A DNA stretch of 64,000 bases from JBGSKV01 sp041740975. GTDB taxonomy: Bacteria; Bdellovibrionota_B; Oligoflexia; Oligoflexales; JALZUQ01. The stretch is from assembly GCA_041740975.1 (NCBI GenBank), contig JBGSKV010000088.1, forward strand, positions 62,001 to 126,000, in the 5' to 3' direction. Both the position numbers and the translations under genes were made by a program. How positions within the stretch are numbered: the stretch's first letter is position 1; the number at the start of each line of letters is the position of its first letter. Positions 16,138-25,900 of the stretch are shown one piece after another. The notes beneath the pieces are model-generated. The model was not told where the DNA came from, did no database searches, and worked only from the letters and a program-made list of their open reading frames with translations.

Positions 16138-17180
16138 GGCCAAAAAACGCTGGAGCATTTCAAAAACATTAGCTCGTCAGCTCCTAAAGCCGGCAGGACA
16201 TGAGATTCGGACGCCAGCAAACGTATCATCTGCATACCTCGCCATAGATTCTCATATTTATTTCCATTTTCGTTTATATTGCCATGAATCAGCCGGGCTA
16301 CTTCAAAAGTTGCGACAGTGTCGAAATAAATAGTGTCAACACTCAGTCGGCCTACTCCCAAAAGTAAACTATTGAATTCCTCGGTTGGCAGAGACTGAAC
16401 AAACTTCTTACTATCTGCAAACACTTTGACTGCGCCACCTTTTTCCATAGCATCAGCCAAGTCACCCTCATCCAAAAAAAGTAAGCTTCCCTTGGCGTCC
16501 ACCCCAATCGGCAAAACCACAGACACAACAGACTGATCTGTGTCGGGAACAAAGTAAGTCAGATCTGCAGGTTTTTGGAAGGCCCGAAAAATTTGATTTC
16601 TCAGTGCCAAGTCTGGCAGGGTGCTTGCACTAAATTCGACTAGCCGCTCGCTAGGCACTCGATTCGATAACCTGGCAAAGCTAAGAATCATTGATCCTTC
16701 GACGATATACCCTTCAATCAAGTTTGTCTGAATCTCAGCTCCTAAGGTTAAAACGCCAACATGCCCCGGAATCTTCGCAATATCCACCGGCTGACGGCGA
16801 ACTCTTAGATTCAGCTCTATAACTTTTCCAACTTGCATGCGTTCATGATCATGCTGAAAGACCAAACCTGTTGCGATCACATCAAAAAACTCCCGCTGAA
16901 AACTCAATGCAGGCAAATCGATTGTACGCATTGCAGAGGAGGTCGGAGACAAATTGTATGCAAATGTATTTCCCATATGCGGAAGCTTTTCCCGACCGTG
17001 TGGATTCATAAGTGTGAGGGTTCCAGACACCGAATCCAATAAGACTTCTGAATGACTTCCTATCAATGTAAGTGTCGTTTTCACTTTTACATGCGGAACA
17101 TCAAGAGGAGCCGCCAAGGCAAATTGACCATTTAAAATCAAAGGTCCCAGTAAAACTAAAATTTGTCGGATTATTCGCAT
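16131..17180 (-). CDS. Secreted protein of unknown function
   Basis: A 349-residue protein with signal peptide IRQILVLLGPLILNGQFALA. The mature protein seems to be made mainly of beta strands (VKVKTTLTLIGSHSEVLLD, VGVLTLGAEIQTN) with a C-terminal alpha-helical part containing ARLIHGNINENG and GMQMIRLLASESHVL. Two cleavage-like Ala-rich sites are present but no catalytic motif or lipobox is seen. The location is probably periplasmic. No family is recognised. It has its own upstream region (17181-17308) and no close co-directional neighbour. Confidence 0.6.
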   Translation of the reverse strand: MRIIRQILVLLGPLILNGQFALAAPLDVPHVKVKTTLTLIGSHSEVLLDSVSGTLTLMNPHGREKLPHMGNTFAYNLSPTSSAMRTIDLPALSFQREFFDVIATGLVFQHDHERMQVGKVIELNLRVRRQPVDIAKIPGHVGVLTLGAEIQTNLIEGYIVEGSMILSFARLSNRVPSERLVEFSASTLPDLALRNQIFRAFQKPADLTYFVPDTDQSVVSVVLPIGVDAKGSLLFLDEGDLADAMEKGGAVKVFADSKKFVQSLPTEEFNSLLLGVGRLSVDTIYFDTVATFEVARLIHGNINENGNKYENLWRGMQMIRLLASESHVLPALGADELMFLKCSSVFWPK

Positions 17181-17308
17181 AAGGAAAAACCACCTTAAAA
17201 TAGGAGTTTTTCTATAATATTTTAGAGTTTTTAAGTCAATGTCACTGGAAAAATGCAGATTTTAAAGATGCGTATCGCCATGAAATTCTGGCTTTAATTA
17301 GTCAATGT

Positions 17309-18046
17309 TCAAAACCCCAAACACATCGCTTGCAGTCGATTTTTACAGGCTGACGGCAAAAACTCCATAGCATCCTGTGCGCGGTGATTGGATAGGCGTT
17401 CAGCGTACTTCGACCGCGAATGAATAGCCGTTTTTTGCAATCCACTCATATCGATGTTAATCCAACAAGGAATCAAGCTATTGTAGCTAAAGTCAACTAA
17501 AGTGGAAAAATCCTGCAGAATATTTATTTCCCAAAGTTTTGAAACTGGCTCGATAAACAAAATCGTCTGTTTATGACCCAAACCCACTTTCAGCTCATCC
17601 AATGCTTTTGGCACAAAAGTTTTCCCGGGCTGTACATAAAGAACATTCAGTCCAAAACGCCAAGCTGCTGCCAAAGCATAAGGCCATAAAATTCGCTCAT
17701 TCTGCTCTGTTCGAAAAATTCGGCCTTTGTGAATCTGATTCTGAGCAATACTACGCAACTCCTGCGACAGTGCTCCGTCCAATGTAAAAGACATTGGCAA
17801 ACTCAATGGTTTTTCCGAAAGTCCACGTGCGCTTTTCACCAGCCTTTGCAATTGGGAGAGGCGGGACTGGAGATCGCAAAACTCAACCGAGTTGGATTGT
17901 GCGCAGCTTTTCTGGCCCGTTCCCTCACAACAAGGAAACATGGTAGGGTCAATTTTAAGATGGGAGCTTTGGTACTTTAGACCGTTAAGCACACCATTCA
18001 GATGAGGTTGAGAGAGTAGCTTGAGAACGCAATTCGATTGGGTCAT
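17309..18046 (-). CDS. Unknown protein coupled to the DnaC-like loader
   Basis: A 245-residue cytosolic protein, the second gene of a two-gene unit, 9 nt after the DnaC-like gene. No family is recognised. The C-terminal half looks like a nucleotide-binding alpha/beta fold: helix WPYALAAAWRFG, strand LNVLYVQPGKTF, strand HKQTILFIEPVSKL and strand LIPCWINIDMSG. This order resembles that of DnaA/DnaC-type ATPases, but there is no Walker A or Walker B motif. It might be a degenerate ATPase-like partner of the loader. That proposal is inference from secondary-structure order only. The N-terminal part has several cysteines (PCCEGTGQKSC) that could bind metal. Confidence 0.55.
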   Translation of the reverse strand: MTQSNCVLKLLSQPHLNGVLNGLKYQSSHLKIDPTMFPCCEGTGQKSCAQSNSVEFCDLQSRLSQLQRLVKSARGLSEKPLSLPMSFTLDGALSQELRSIAQNQIHKGRIFRTEQNERILWPYALAAAWRFGLNVLYVQPGKTFVPKALDELKVGLGHKQTILFIEPVSKLWEINILQDFSTLVDFSYNSLIPCWINIDMSGLQKTAIHSRSKYAERLSNHRAQDAMEFLPSACKNRLQAMCLGF

Positions 18047-18055
18047 AGGAAACCG

Positions 18056-18970
18056 TTATTTTTGCACGCGCCGAAGGCGATAGTTATCGCCCTGGAAATC
18101 AATCTTGTCGCACGCTTCCCAGAGGCGAGAGTATATTCGCGATCCGACTCGATTTTCCAATGCACCGAAATGGTTTGGATCAAACTTGCCGACGGGCTGC
18201 CCACCCTGACGTTCCAAGTCGATATTAAAAACACTTTGCGTAACGCTTTCCTGGACGCCATCTAACTTGTAATTTGTCGATGCGACGATTGGTTTGCCTT
18301 GGTTGTATCGACCATTCACCAACTGATCAAGAATGGTTTGTTCCCAATCGAGGTTCCGGCCCTTGCCAAGCTCGTCAATAATAAGAACCTCTGTGCGTAT
18401 CAAAGGTTCGATGAGTTCTTTATCAGCCTTACCATCAGTGTACCCAGCTTTGAGCTCTGTGAGTAACTGAAAGAAATCTACAAACCGTACGGCAATTCCA
18501 CGTTGTATCAATTCGATAGCCATCGACACCAAGAGATATGTCTTTCCAATGCCTACGGCTCCCGAAATCAATAGTCCCCTATTCTTTTCAGAGTCGTACT
18601 CGTTCGTCCAGCCCTGAACTGCTTTGAGAACCTGCCGTCCACTACCCGTAAAATTACTAAACCCCCCAAAACTTGCCCAAGCGTATCGCGCCGGAAGCTG
18701 AGCATCATTAAATAAAGCCGCCACTTTTAGGGGTGAAAGATCTCGACACGACTTAACGAATCCGTTTTTATTTTGTTTGCCTGTGCCGTAACACTTTTTG
18801 CAATTTGAAATACAGGTACATATCGTGGCATGAGCAAAAGCGCCTTTAATACCAACAGAGAAACCTCGCCCCATGCATATTTTACATTGAACTTCTAAAC
18901 CACAAACGACATTGCCGCCTTTGGCAGGCATTTGCTTGGTAAGTTCTAATTTGAGATTTCGAGTTTCCAA
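18056..18970 (-). CDS. DnaC/IstB-like AAA+ helicase loader
   Basis: A 304-residue AAA+ ATPase. The N-terminus has cysteine pairs CKICMGRG and CTCISNCKKCYG that probably form a zinc-binding module, as in some primosomal loaders. The ATPase core shows Walker A GAVGIGKT, the DnaC-type segment VRFVDFFQLLTELK, Walker B VLIIDELGKG and a sensor-1-like IVASTNYK. Proteins of this class load the replicative helicase DnaB at the origin or at restart sites. IstB-type transposition helpers share the fold, but no transposase gene adjoins it here. The downstream gene (9 nt away) encodes an unknown partner. It is intact and of normal length. Confidence 0.82.
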   Translation of the reverse strand: METRNLKLELTKQMPAKGGNVVCGLEVQCKICMGRGFSVGIKGAFAHATICTCISNCKKCYGTGKQNKNGFVKSCRDLSPLKVAALFNDAQLPARYAWASFGGFSNFTGSGRQVLKAVQGWTNEYDSEKNRGLLISGAVGIGKTYLLVSMAIELIQRGIAVRFVDFFQLLTELKAGYTDGKADKELIEPLIRTEVLIIDELGKGRNLDWEQTILDQLVNGRYNQGKPIVASTNYKLDGVQESVTQSVFNIDLERQGGQPVGKFDPNHFGALENRVGSRIYSRLWEACDKIDFQGDNYRLRRVQK

Positions 18971-19035
18971 AACGTTTACGTTCTCTTTTCTTCTGACTAT
19001 GAATATTGGTTATGGTTAGTATTTTATTTATAGCT

Positions 19036-19812
19036 CTACTTCAGGATATAACCCACTTTGAGATTGAAAATGCCAAATTCATAGGCTTTATTAAAGTTGT
19101 TTTTTATCGAATCGCGGCTAAGTGATCCAGGGTCATGCATATCGAGTTTGGTCACAAAGCTGCGCAAGACCCCGACCAATTTGTAGTCAATGAATACGCC
19201 ATTCTCCCAGATATAACTGAGGCCAACGCCAGTCGCCATTACGATGCCATGCGCATCAAAGCCACTGCGAATAATCGAAACCGTTGGCGTACTTCCGAGT
19301 GTGACGGGACCTTGTGGAGAAATGTTGCCGTCCCACATGCAAAAGCTTAAAGACGCATCCCAATAAAACGGCACAATATCCCAAAAATACCAACGCCCAG
19401 ACACGCCCAATACTTTTTGATCGGCATCGATACTATATTTCAATGTTTTTGACGTTCCATTGAATTCCGAATCTCCTACGCCATTAAAATAAGTGAACCA
19501 AATATTGGGCTGCCAAATGTAAAGTGCTTCCAAATAGTATTCAAGCCAAGGCAAGCCCGACCCCAACCCCAATGCAAAACCATAATTAAAGTCTTCGCGC
19601 ATACTAACTTGGGTCGAATCAAGATCAGAATCATTTTCCAAAGACAGCGCATTCTGCTCAACGCTCTCAGGTTCTTGTTGTGAATCATGATCATCTAAAT
19701 CTTGATACGAGTCTTGCATACCCAAATCACTAATCCCCGGATATTGTGCGAACGCAGGCGATGCAAAGATTGCAATCGTAGCTATCCAAAAATTTAACAG
19801 GCGTGCATGCAA
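19036..19812 (-). CDS. Putative outer-membrane beta-barrel protein
   Basis: About 258 residues from a TTG start preceded by GGTGAG. The signal peptide is IATIAIFASPAFAQ. An acidic, Gln/Asp/Ser-rich linker (QDSYQDLDDHDSQQEPES) is followed by alternating hydrophobic and aromatic strands (YGFALGLGSGLPWLEYYLEALY, WFTYFNGVG, GVSGRWYFWDIV, FNLKVGYILK). These resemble a small porin-like barrel with an aromatic C-terminal strand. No family is recognised. It is divergent from the thymidine kinase gene (87 bp). Confidence 0.6.
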   Translation of the reverse strand: MHARLLNFWIATIAIFASPAFAQYPGISDLGMQDSYQDLDDHDSQQEPESVEQNALSLENDSDLDSTQVSMREDFNYGFALGLGSGLPWLEYYLEALYIWQPNIWFTYFNGVGDSEFNGTSKTLKYSIDADQKVLGVSGRWYFWDIVPFYWDASLSFCMWDGNISPQGPVTLGSTPTVSIIRSGFDAHGIVMATGVGLSYIWENGVFIDYKLVGVLRSFVTKLDMHDPGSLSRDSIKNNFNKAYEFGIFNLKVGYILK

Positions 19813-19899
19813 AATGGACTCACCAACTTTCTGAGGTATTGGATTTTGTAGCTTTTCTGACGAGATTATGCAAGATTTGTCACATCTTCAGGAGACAAA

Positions 19900-20526
19900 A
19901 TGGCGAAATTATATTTTCGATATGGAAATGTTGGCAGTGCAAAAACACTTAATTTGCTCTCCGTCGCGCATACCTATCGAAGCCAACATCGGCAAGTCTA
20001 CTTGGTCAAACCTGCGCTCGATGATCGCTTTGGCGAAAACTGCATAAAATCTCGCGCAGGTCTCGAAGCCCCTGCTGATTTGTTGATTCTACCTGATAGC
20101 AAAATCGATACCCAACTCTTAAAAAATATCTCCTGTATTTTAGTGGATGAAGCGCAATTTTTAAGTCGTAATGTCATTGATCAATTACGCCTCATAACAC
20201 TTGAGTTGGATATTCCTGCGATTTGTTACGGACTGAGAACCAACTTCCAAAGTGAGCTGTTTGAAGGTTCAAAACGACTTTTAGAAGTGGCGGACTGTAT
20301 TGAAGAAGTGAAAACAACATGTAGCTACTGTAATCGTAAAGGGGTCTTTAATTTAAAGCTCGTCGACGGGAAGCCAACCATGGATGGGCCCATCATCGAT
20401 CTGGGTACAGAAGAAAAGTATGTCCCGACCTGTGCCCACTGCTACCATGCCAAAACCAGCCTCCTCCCCCATCTGAAGTCATCTATAAGTAAGAAAGAGA
20501 AGCTAGAAACAAGCCTAAGCGCCTAA
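19900..20526 (+). CDS. tdk: Thymidine kinase
   Basis: A 208-residue type II thymidine kinase that phosphorylates thymidine to dTMP in the salvage pathway. It has a P-loop YGNVGSAKTLNLL (a variant of the usual GxMxSGKT, keeping Lys and Thr), a Walker B-like CILVDEAQFLS, the FEGSKRLLEVAD segment and a lasso-type zinc site with CSYC and CAHC pairs. The thymidine loop region GPIIDLGTEEKYVPTC fits the family. An AGGAG site precedes the ATG. Length is normal. The presence of tdk suggests use of exogenous thymidine, which would fit a predator or scavenger, but that is only suggestive. Confidence 0.93.
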   Translation: MAKLYFRYGNVGSAKTLNLLSVAHTYRSQHRQVYLVKPALDDRFGENCIKSRAGLEAPADLLILPDSKIDTQLLKNISCILVDEAQFLSRNVIDQLRLITLELDIPAICYGLRTNFQSELFEGSKRLLEVADCIEEVKTTCSYCNRKGVFNLKLVDGKPTMDGPIIDLGTEEKYVPTCAHCYHAKTSLLPHLKSSISKKEKLETSLSA

Positions 20527-20672
20527 AACACCGTCCGAGCCCCCAAAGCCCTACAAACTACCTCTAGCATCTCTTAATCATATTATTCCTATGATATCGA
20601 TGCGTTAAAATGACATATCAATAAGGCAATCTATTGTAATAATTGCTATTTTATAATATTTTTAATAGAAGC

Positions 20673-20701
20673 TTGACTTATTCTATAGATTTGATTAATA
20701 T
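20673..20701 (+). promoter_or_regulatory. Sigma-70-type promoter of the 20762 lipoprotein gene
   Basis: TTGACT and TAATAT are separated by 17 nt in an AT-rich stretch. The start of transcription would lie near 20709, about 50 nt before the ATG. It is the clearest housekeeping promoter in the window. Confidence 0.6.
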
Positions 20702-20761
20702 CTGAACACCAAAGTAAACAATCTTGTTTAATCGTTAACCAGGTATAAAAGGAGTCCTCAC

Positions 20762-21517
20762 ATGAAGATTACTAATTGGGCAAAGACTTGTTCATTTGTA
20801 ACAGTCATGGCTGTGAGTTTAGTTGCTTGCGGCTCAAAGTCAGAAAACGAATCTGCTGAAAGTAAAGAGTATGGCATTCAAGAGATGTCTGCTGAAGAAG
20901 CACTCGCCGCTGGCGTCACAGGCGTCATGGTCATGGTTCATACCGATGACGACGGCAAGCCGATTTCTCGCGAAGTTCGCAAGCTACCTAAAGGTGTTAA
21001 AGTTGGCTCACTTTCCGAAGCAGAAGCCGAAGCCGTTTTCGCAAACGCTGAAACTGTAAACGAAGATACTTCTGCAGACAGTTTTTACAACGTTGGTTGT
21101 GGTGGCAGTATCAGCAATACAACAGTGATCAGCACAACTTCTTTCAACAACGGTTGTAACAACAACTGGGGTGGAAACTTCAACACAGCTTGGCCCGGAG
21201 TAAGCAGCAACAGCTTTTCATCGTTCCAACAAACAACATCCATGACTTCTTCTTCTAACAGTTTCGGTACTGGTCCCATTTTCGGCTGCTCTAGCTTCTC
21301 TTGCCAAAACAATGCAGTCGCTGCTTGGCCTGGATTCTGGCAAAACGGTTACGCAACTCCAGTTCGTAACGCACTTTTCGGCCCAGGATTCTACAGAACT
21401 CCAGTTCGTAACTTCTTATTCGGTTACCGTCCTCCTTTCGTAAGAGCTTGGGGCGGTGGAAATCGTCACATGTTCGGCTTCCCTACTTGCGGTAGCAACT
21501 GGAATGGCTGCTGGTAA
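20762..21517 (+). CDS. Lipoprotein with Asn/Ser/aromatic-rich low-complexity C-terminus
   Basis: A 251-residue lipoprotein with signal VMAVSLVACGSK (lipid Cys 23) and an AAAGGAG ribosome site. The first 100 residues are acidic and soluble, with EEALAAGVTGVMVMVHTDDDG and REVRKLPKGVKVGSLS segments. The rest is rich in Asn, Ser, Gly, Phe and Trp and has a repeated TPVRNxLFGxxxxR motif near the end (TPVRNALFGPGFYR, TPVRNFLFGYRPPF). Six Cys residues lie in the low-complexity half. No family is recognised; a surface or matrix role is possible. A strong promoter and a strong terminator bracket the gene, so it is a single-gene transcript and may be highly expressed. Confidence 0.7.
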   Translation: MKITNWAKTCSFVTVMAVSLVACGSKSENESAESKEYGIQEMSAEEALAAGVTGVMVMVHTDDDGKPISREVRKLPKGVKVGSLSEAEAEAVFANAETVNEDTSADSFYNVGCGGSISNTTVISTTSFNNGCNNNWGGNFNTAWPGVSSNSFSSFQQTTSMTSSSNSFGTGPIFGCSSFSCQNNAVAAWPGFWQNGYATPVRNALFGPGFYRTPVRNFLFGYRPPFVRAWGGGNRHMFGFPTCGSNWNGCW

Positions 21518-21564
21518 TATCGAAGGTACTTTAAAGTTTCTCAAATGAGCACTAAGCCCGCTCT

Positions 21565-21597
21565 AAAAGGAAGGTCGAAAGACCTTCCTTTTTTTTT
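21565..21597 (+). terminator. Strong intrinsic terminator
   Basis: The stem AAAAGGAAGGTC / GACCTTCCTTTT closes on a GAAA tetraloop and runs into a long T tract (nine consecutive T counting the stem end). It terminates the 20762 gene and may also act for the convergent 21626 gene. Confidence 0.88.
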
Positions 21598-21625
21598 GAA
21601 TTTGACTCCGCCTGAGCGGCGTCTA

Positions 21626-22129
21626 TCAATTTGAAGTACGTCGAAGTTGAAAGACTCTCTCGACAGTATGTTCGTCACCAAACATCGGAGTTTGTCGGCT
21701 TGCATACCGATAAACGACATCGCCAGCGTCATTTTTCATAAAGGCGCGGGACTCAAATATGATGTCGCCATTGACAAGACTAACGGAACGGGTCCACCGG
21801 GCTATGACTCCGGATGGGCGATCAATTTTGACTTCTTCTCGGCCAAGTTCATCTTCGTAGAATCTCTCGTACAAGGGATACCCAATGGAGTTACCTTGCG
21901 CGTCTATTTCATAAATATAAATAATCCCGTTTTCACCGTCCGGTCGGACACCCACACCAGCGACCAGACAATTGTTGGTGGGAGCGTGATCATAGATGCA
22001 ACGCGAAGTTTCCGTGACATCGTACTCACCCAAATAAACCTGGAATGGATTTTCGGCTGCCAATGTCTTAGAGGTTGTAAGAGTACTCACCGACAAAACC
22101 GACAATAAAAATACGAATATAGTTTTCAT
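21626..22129 (-). CDS. Secreted protein of unknown function
   Basis: A 167-residue protein with signal peptide IFVFLLSVLSVSTLTTSKTLA. The mature part is compact and beta-rich (YLGEYDVTETSRCIYDH, IIYIYEIDAQGNSIGYPLY, GVIARWTRSVSLVNGD), with two cysteines spaced for a disulfide (SRCIYD and NNCLVA). A lipocalin-like or small beta-barrel fold is possible; no family can be named. It starts 8 nt after the stop of the 22138 lipoprotein gene, in an apparent operon with that gene and the penicillin-binding protein. Confidence 0.65.
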   Translation of the reverse strand: MKTIFVFLLSVLSVSTLTTSKTLAAENPFQVYLGEYDVTETSRCIYDHAPTNNCLVAGVGVRPDGENGIIYIYEIDAQGNSIGYPLYERFYEDELGREEVKIDRPSGVIARWTRSVSLVNGDIIFESRAFMKNDAGDVVYRYASRQTPMFGDEHTVERVFQLRRTSN

Positions 22130-22137
22130 AACATGCC

Positions 22138-22959
22138 CTACTTTTTGAGTTCATCCCGGATTAAATCCAAAGTCTTGTCGTCCGCGCTGCCTAGCAATTT
22201 TGTTAGATCTTCCAATGAGAAAAGCTTACTGGTGTCACCAGAAGGTAACTGGCCACCCATTTTCGCATAAAGCGCCATCAGAGAGGCCATATTGATGTTA
22301 TCGACTTTGATGAGTCCCTGAAGTTCCGTTAGCCCCTGGCTCAACGCAGTTTTGATTTTATTCATATCATCGCCAGCGTACTTCGGCTTATGCTTCAAAA
22401 TAATCGTTTCTGTACTCGTCACTAACGCATCGACTTGGCTGTCCCCTTGCATAAAAATTTTCAGATTATCGTCTAAAAAATCGATTAGGTCCAAGGCCAT
22501 CGCTTTTTCCGGCTTATCTGTAGGGATTTTTGTGGCGATCAAAACTCTGGCCATGGCGCTCACAAAACCAACTGAGTCCGCGGCCTCCTCAACATTTCTC
22601 TTCCTAAATGCGAGCTCAACAATTTTTTTGCCGTCTTTTTCGCACACAACTTTTTGTTCAACTTCTGCCGTGCCGTTGAGCTTGCAGTCATCTGCCATTT
22701 TAAATCCGGCCGGAGCGGTAAAGCATTCACGCAGTTTAAAACCGCGCGGAGAACATATGAGGCATTCTTTCGCGTCTATTGTCTCCGTCGTGCAGTGTGA
22801 AGGTAGTGCTAATAGATTGGTTTCAGGAATCTCGTCGACGATATTCGGAACTACAGAATCTTCTGCTGTCAGTCCTTGGGTTTTACTTCTTTCGTCAATA
22901 GTAGGTTTTTTACAAGCGACGAAGGACACTAAAACCATCAAACTCATTAAGTAACGCAT
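22138..22959 (-). CDS. Lipoprotein of unknown function
   Basis: About 273 residues from the ATG at 22959, which follows an AAGGAG site; a GTG nine bases earlier overlaps that site and is less likely. The lipoprotein signal is MVLVSFVACKK. A short Cys-containing segment (HCTTETIDAKECLICSPRGF, RECFTAP) is followed by an almost all-helical body (FLDDNLKIFMQGDSQVDALV, DMNKIKTALSQGLTELQGL). It ends with GSADDKTLDLIRDELKK. It lies between a class A penicillin-binding protein gene and a secreted-protein gene, so an envelope role in the periplasm is plausible. No family is recognised. Confidence 0.65.
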   Translation of the reverse strand: MRYLMSLMVLVSFVACKKPTIDERSKTQGLTAEDSVVPNIVDEIPETNLLALPSHCTTETIDAKECLICSPRGFKLRECFTAPAGFKMADDCKLNGTAEVEQKVVCEKDGKKIVELAFRKRNVEEAADSVGFVSAMARVLIATKIPTDKPEKAMALDLIDFLDDNLKIFMQGDSQVDALVTSTETIILKHKPKYAGDDMNKIKTALSQGLTELQGLIKVDNINMASLMALYAKMGGQLPSGDTSKLFSLEDLTKLLGSADDKTLDLIRDELKK

Positions 22960-22981
22960 CCCTGTCACTCCTTATGAAAAT

Positions 22982-25900
22982 CTAGCCGCGATCTCCAAGC
23001 GCTGCGCGTTTGGCAGCATCTTTTAGAAGTTTGGGTTGTCGCGCATTTTTTAGCTGTGTTTCTTCCAAATTCTGCATGAAGCTCTCACTTGGATTCTTAA
23101 AAAATTCGACAGAGCGTGATGGCTCTGAGCCTCCGAATATACCACTGCGTTGCATAGGTAAATAAAGATTGGCTTTGACACCGGCAGTCAATGCGAACTC
23201 GTTAATATAAGTCTCACCAGATTTATTTAAGTTTGTTGCTGAGAAGGCATCGTCACTATAGGCACCCGATGAACCAATGATTCCACCGCGCGGCAGGTCA
23301 ACCATGACGTTTTTCAATTCATTTGAAAAATTGAGCTGCCATTCGCGATTAGCTAAGACTTCGACGTCGAATGGATCGACAAAATCGATGTACTTTTTCT
23401 TGTCGATGATCGTCCGACCAAAGTCGGTCCAAAGTGGCAAGGCACCAGTACCACCATAGACGCGGATACGACCGTTGACCATTCGATCGTTCAAATCAAA
23501 ACCGACATAAGCCGAAATAGCATAACTATCACGTGGATCGAGTTTGGCCCCTTTCTGCGTTGGATAAGGAATAAATCCTGCGAATGAGGCTGTCGTAAAA
23601 TCGTTGGTTGAACCCGTTTTACCGAAAGCAGGTACGCGTATAGGAAAATCTTTGCCGTTCTTTTTGGCGCTAACATAAAGTTCGCTTTTGGCGCGACTAC
23701 CAGTACCGTGCGTTACGATGCGACGCAATATCTCACGATTGACCTGTATAATGTCATCGGAAACTAAGCGGAAGCTTTGACGCTTCGGTTCGTAGACCGT
23801 ATTACCTTCAGCGTCGTCTATTCTTTTGATAAAAGTAATTTGATTTGATGGGCCTTCTTTATAGAAGCGATACAATTCACCAGTCGCAAAAGTCTGATAA
23901 ATCTTTGCGACTTCAGCCAAAGATACATCGTTTGTTCCTAGCGGAAACGAAAGTATCGGTTCCAGCGGCGATTCAACTCCCATAGCCCGGGACATATGAG
24001 TCATGTAATTTAAGCCAAGAGCGATGCGAAAATCGTGATGACGAAAGAGGCGATTTAAGCCGTGCGCGTCATACGTTTCGTTTACTTCCTGTTTCAAAGA
24101 GGCGAATTCTTCGGTTAAATTCTTATATTCTTTTAGTGAAAGGTAGCCATCGAGGATGACATCCTCGACATCAATGTTGGTCGACTGACCGAAAATTCCT
24201 GAGCGTCCCCAAATCGCTTTCAAATCGCGAGGATTTAGGGCGCGACCTGGCGTGGGTAATCCGGCAAATTTCTTGCTTGTCAGTTTCTGTTTAGGAGCGT
24301 TTTTTGAATTGCGCATCGCCTCTTCACTTAACGTTTCCTCTTCATCGAAAACAGGGAAGAAACCTAAACGAGGTTTTCCACCGGCTCCGGCGAGAACGCG
24401 GAAATTCTTAAGCATGCTCGCATAAGCCGAGTTCCGGAAGGCATCTTGTGGCTTCATATCTTCTAATTCATCAGCCAGCTTATCCCAGTCCTGGACTAGT
24501 CGATCACCCACACGTTGCAAACGTTGATAGTTGTTCTTGAGCAAATGGATGCGACGGCCGAGCTCGACTGGCGAATGATCATCTTCGTTGCCATGAATTT
24601 TGACGAGTTCGTTGGCATAACCTCGACCCCACCACATTTTACTGACTTCGTCGGCCGTTTCAATACGACCTTCGAACATGAGGTTTGCGGCAATATTTTG
24701 CTGAGCCTTGGCAAACTGATGACGATCAATGCCTTCTTGGTTAATCTCGACTCCTAAGGCTTGAGCAAGTCGAAAATGGTACTGCGCTGCGCTTTCATCC
24801 GCACGCGGCGCGAGTCCCATATAGTCCAACAGCTGACGGAACTGATCAAAATTCAATTTATCGAGGAGATGCGCAGCAAGATACACCGACGCTAAGTTTT
24901 CAGAGAGCACGCCTGCCCAAATGATCGAAACATCGGGATAGACGCTCGAATGCTCGGGTCGTGGATAGTAAAACTGATCTTGATACGTAAAAACTTGCCG
25001 GTGGTTTTCCAGGCGATCGAGTATCGACCAACCCAACTGTAATGCAGCAAAATAAACGACTGGCTTAAAGACGGAACCCGGCGGACGCTTGGCTTCCAAA
25101 GCGCGATTAAAGCCAAGGGTATCAAAACCCGTGACCACCGAGCGAACTTCCCCTTTATCAAGGGCAATCATGCCGCCGCCAATCACCGGATGTTTACGCA
25201 TTTCAAGAGTCGCGAGATTTGTTTCTTTGTCGTAACTCACGACTTCCGTGTAGAGAATATCGCCGGGTTTAACCGCAGCCAAAATCTCCTTCAAATGAAA
25301 TTCAAAGCCTTTGCCGGACGCCAGATCCAGTAACATGGCCATTCGCTTAAGAGCTTCATACGGAATAATACCCTGCGGATATCCCAAATCCATTTCAATG
25401 GTCGGTTCCTTGCCAGGATTTATCTTTTTGATCTTTGCATGGTAAAAACTACCAATATCGAGCGATCGTAGTTTTTGAAATGCAGCTTCTTCTTCCGGTT
25501 TGAAACCTTTCAAAATAATTTCTAGACGAGAAAGATTTTGACGCATTTTTTGCTGGGCTTCAGCTTGAAGCTCACAGTCAATTGTCGAGTAAATCTTGAG
25601 ACCTGCACTGTCGAGTTCGGCGATATCGTCTACACCCAAGGTTTCGAGAATTTCTTTGCGATTGAGATCATCGCGAACCATGTTGACGATGGAAACTTCT
25701 TGTATACGGAACTTGCCGCGATTAAAGGGGATTTGAGCTTTCAGACCTTCCTTCAACTCTTGATCCGAAATCCAACCTTGCTCGTGCATGCGTTCAAGCA
25801 CATAGTTTTTACGCGCAAACGCTTCATCACGCGCGACCTTACGTTCTTCTTCCGTGAACTTTATATAAGGATTGTATTTACTAGGTCCCTTTACAGAACC

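Noticed and set aside
18056..18970. IstB transposition helper rather than helicase loader
   Set aside because: No IstA-type transposase or terminal repeats are nearby, and the N-terminal Cys cluster fits a loader better; the alternative is noted in the gene entry.
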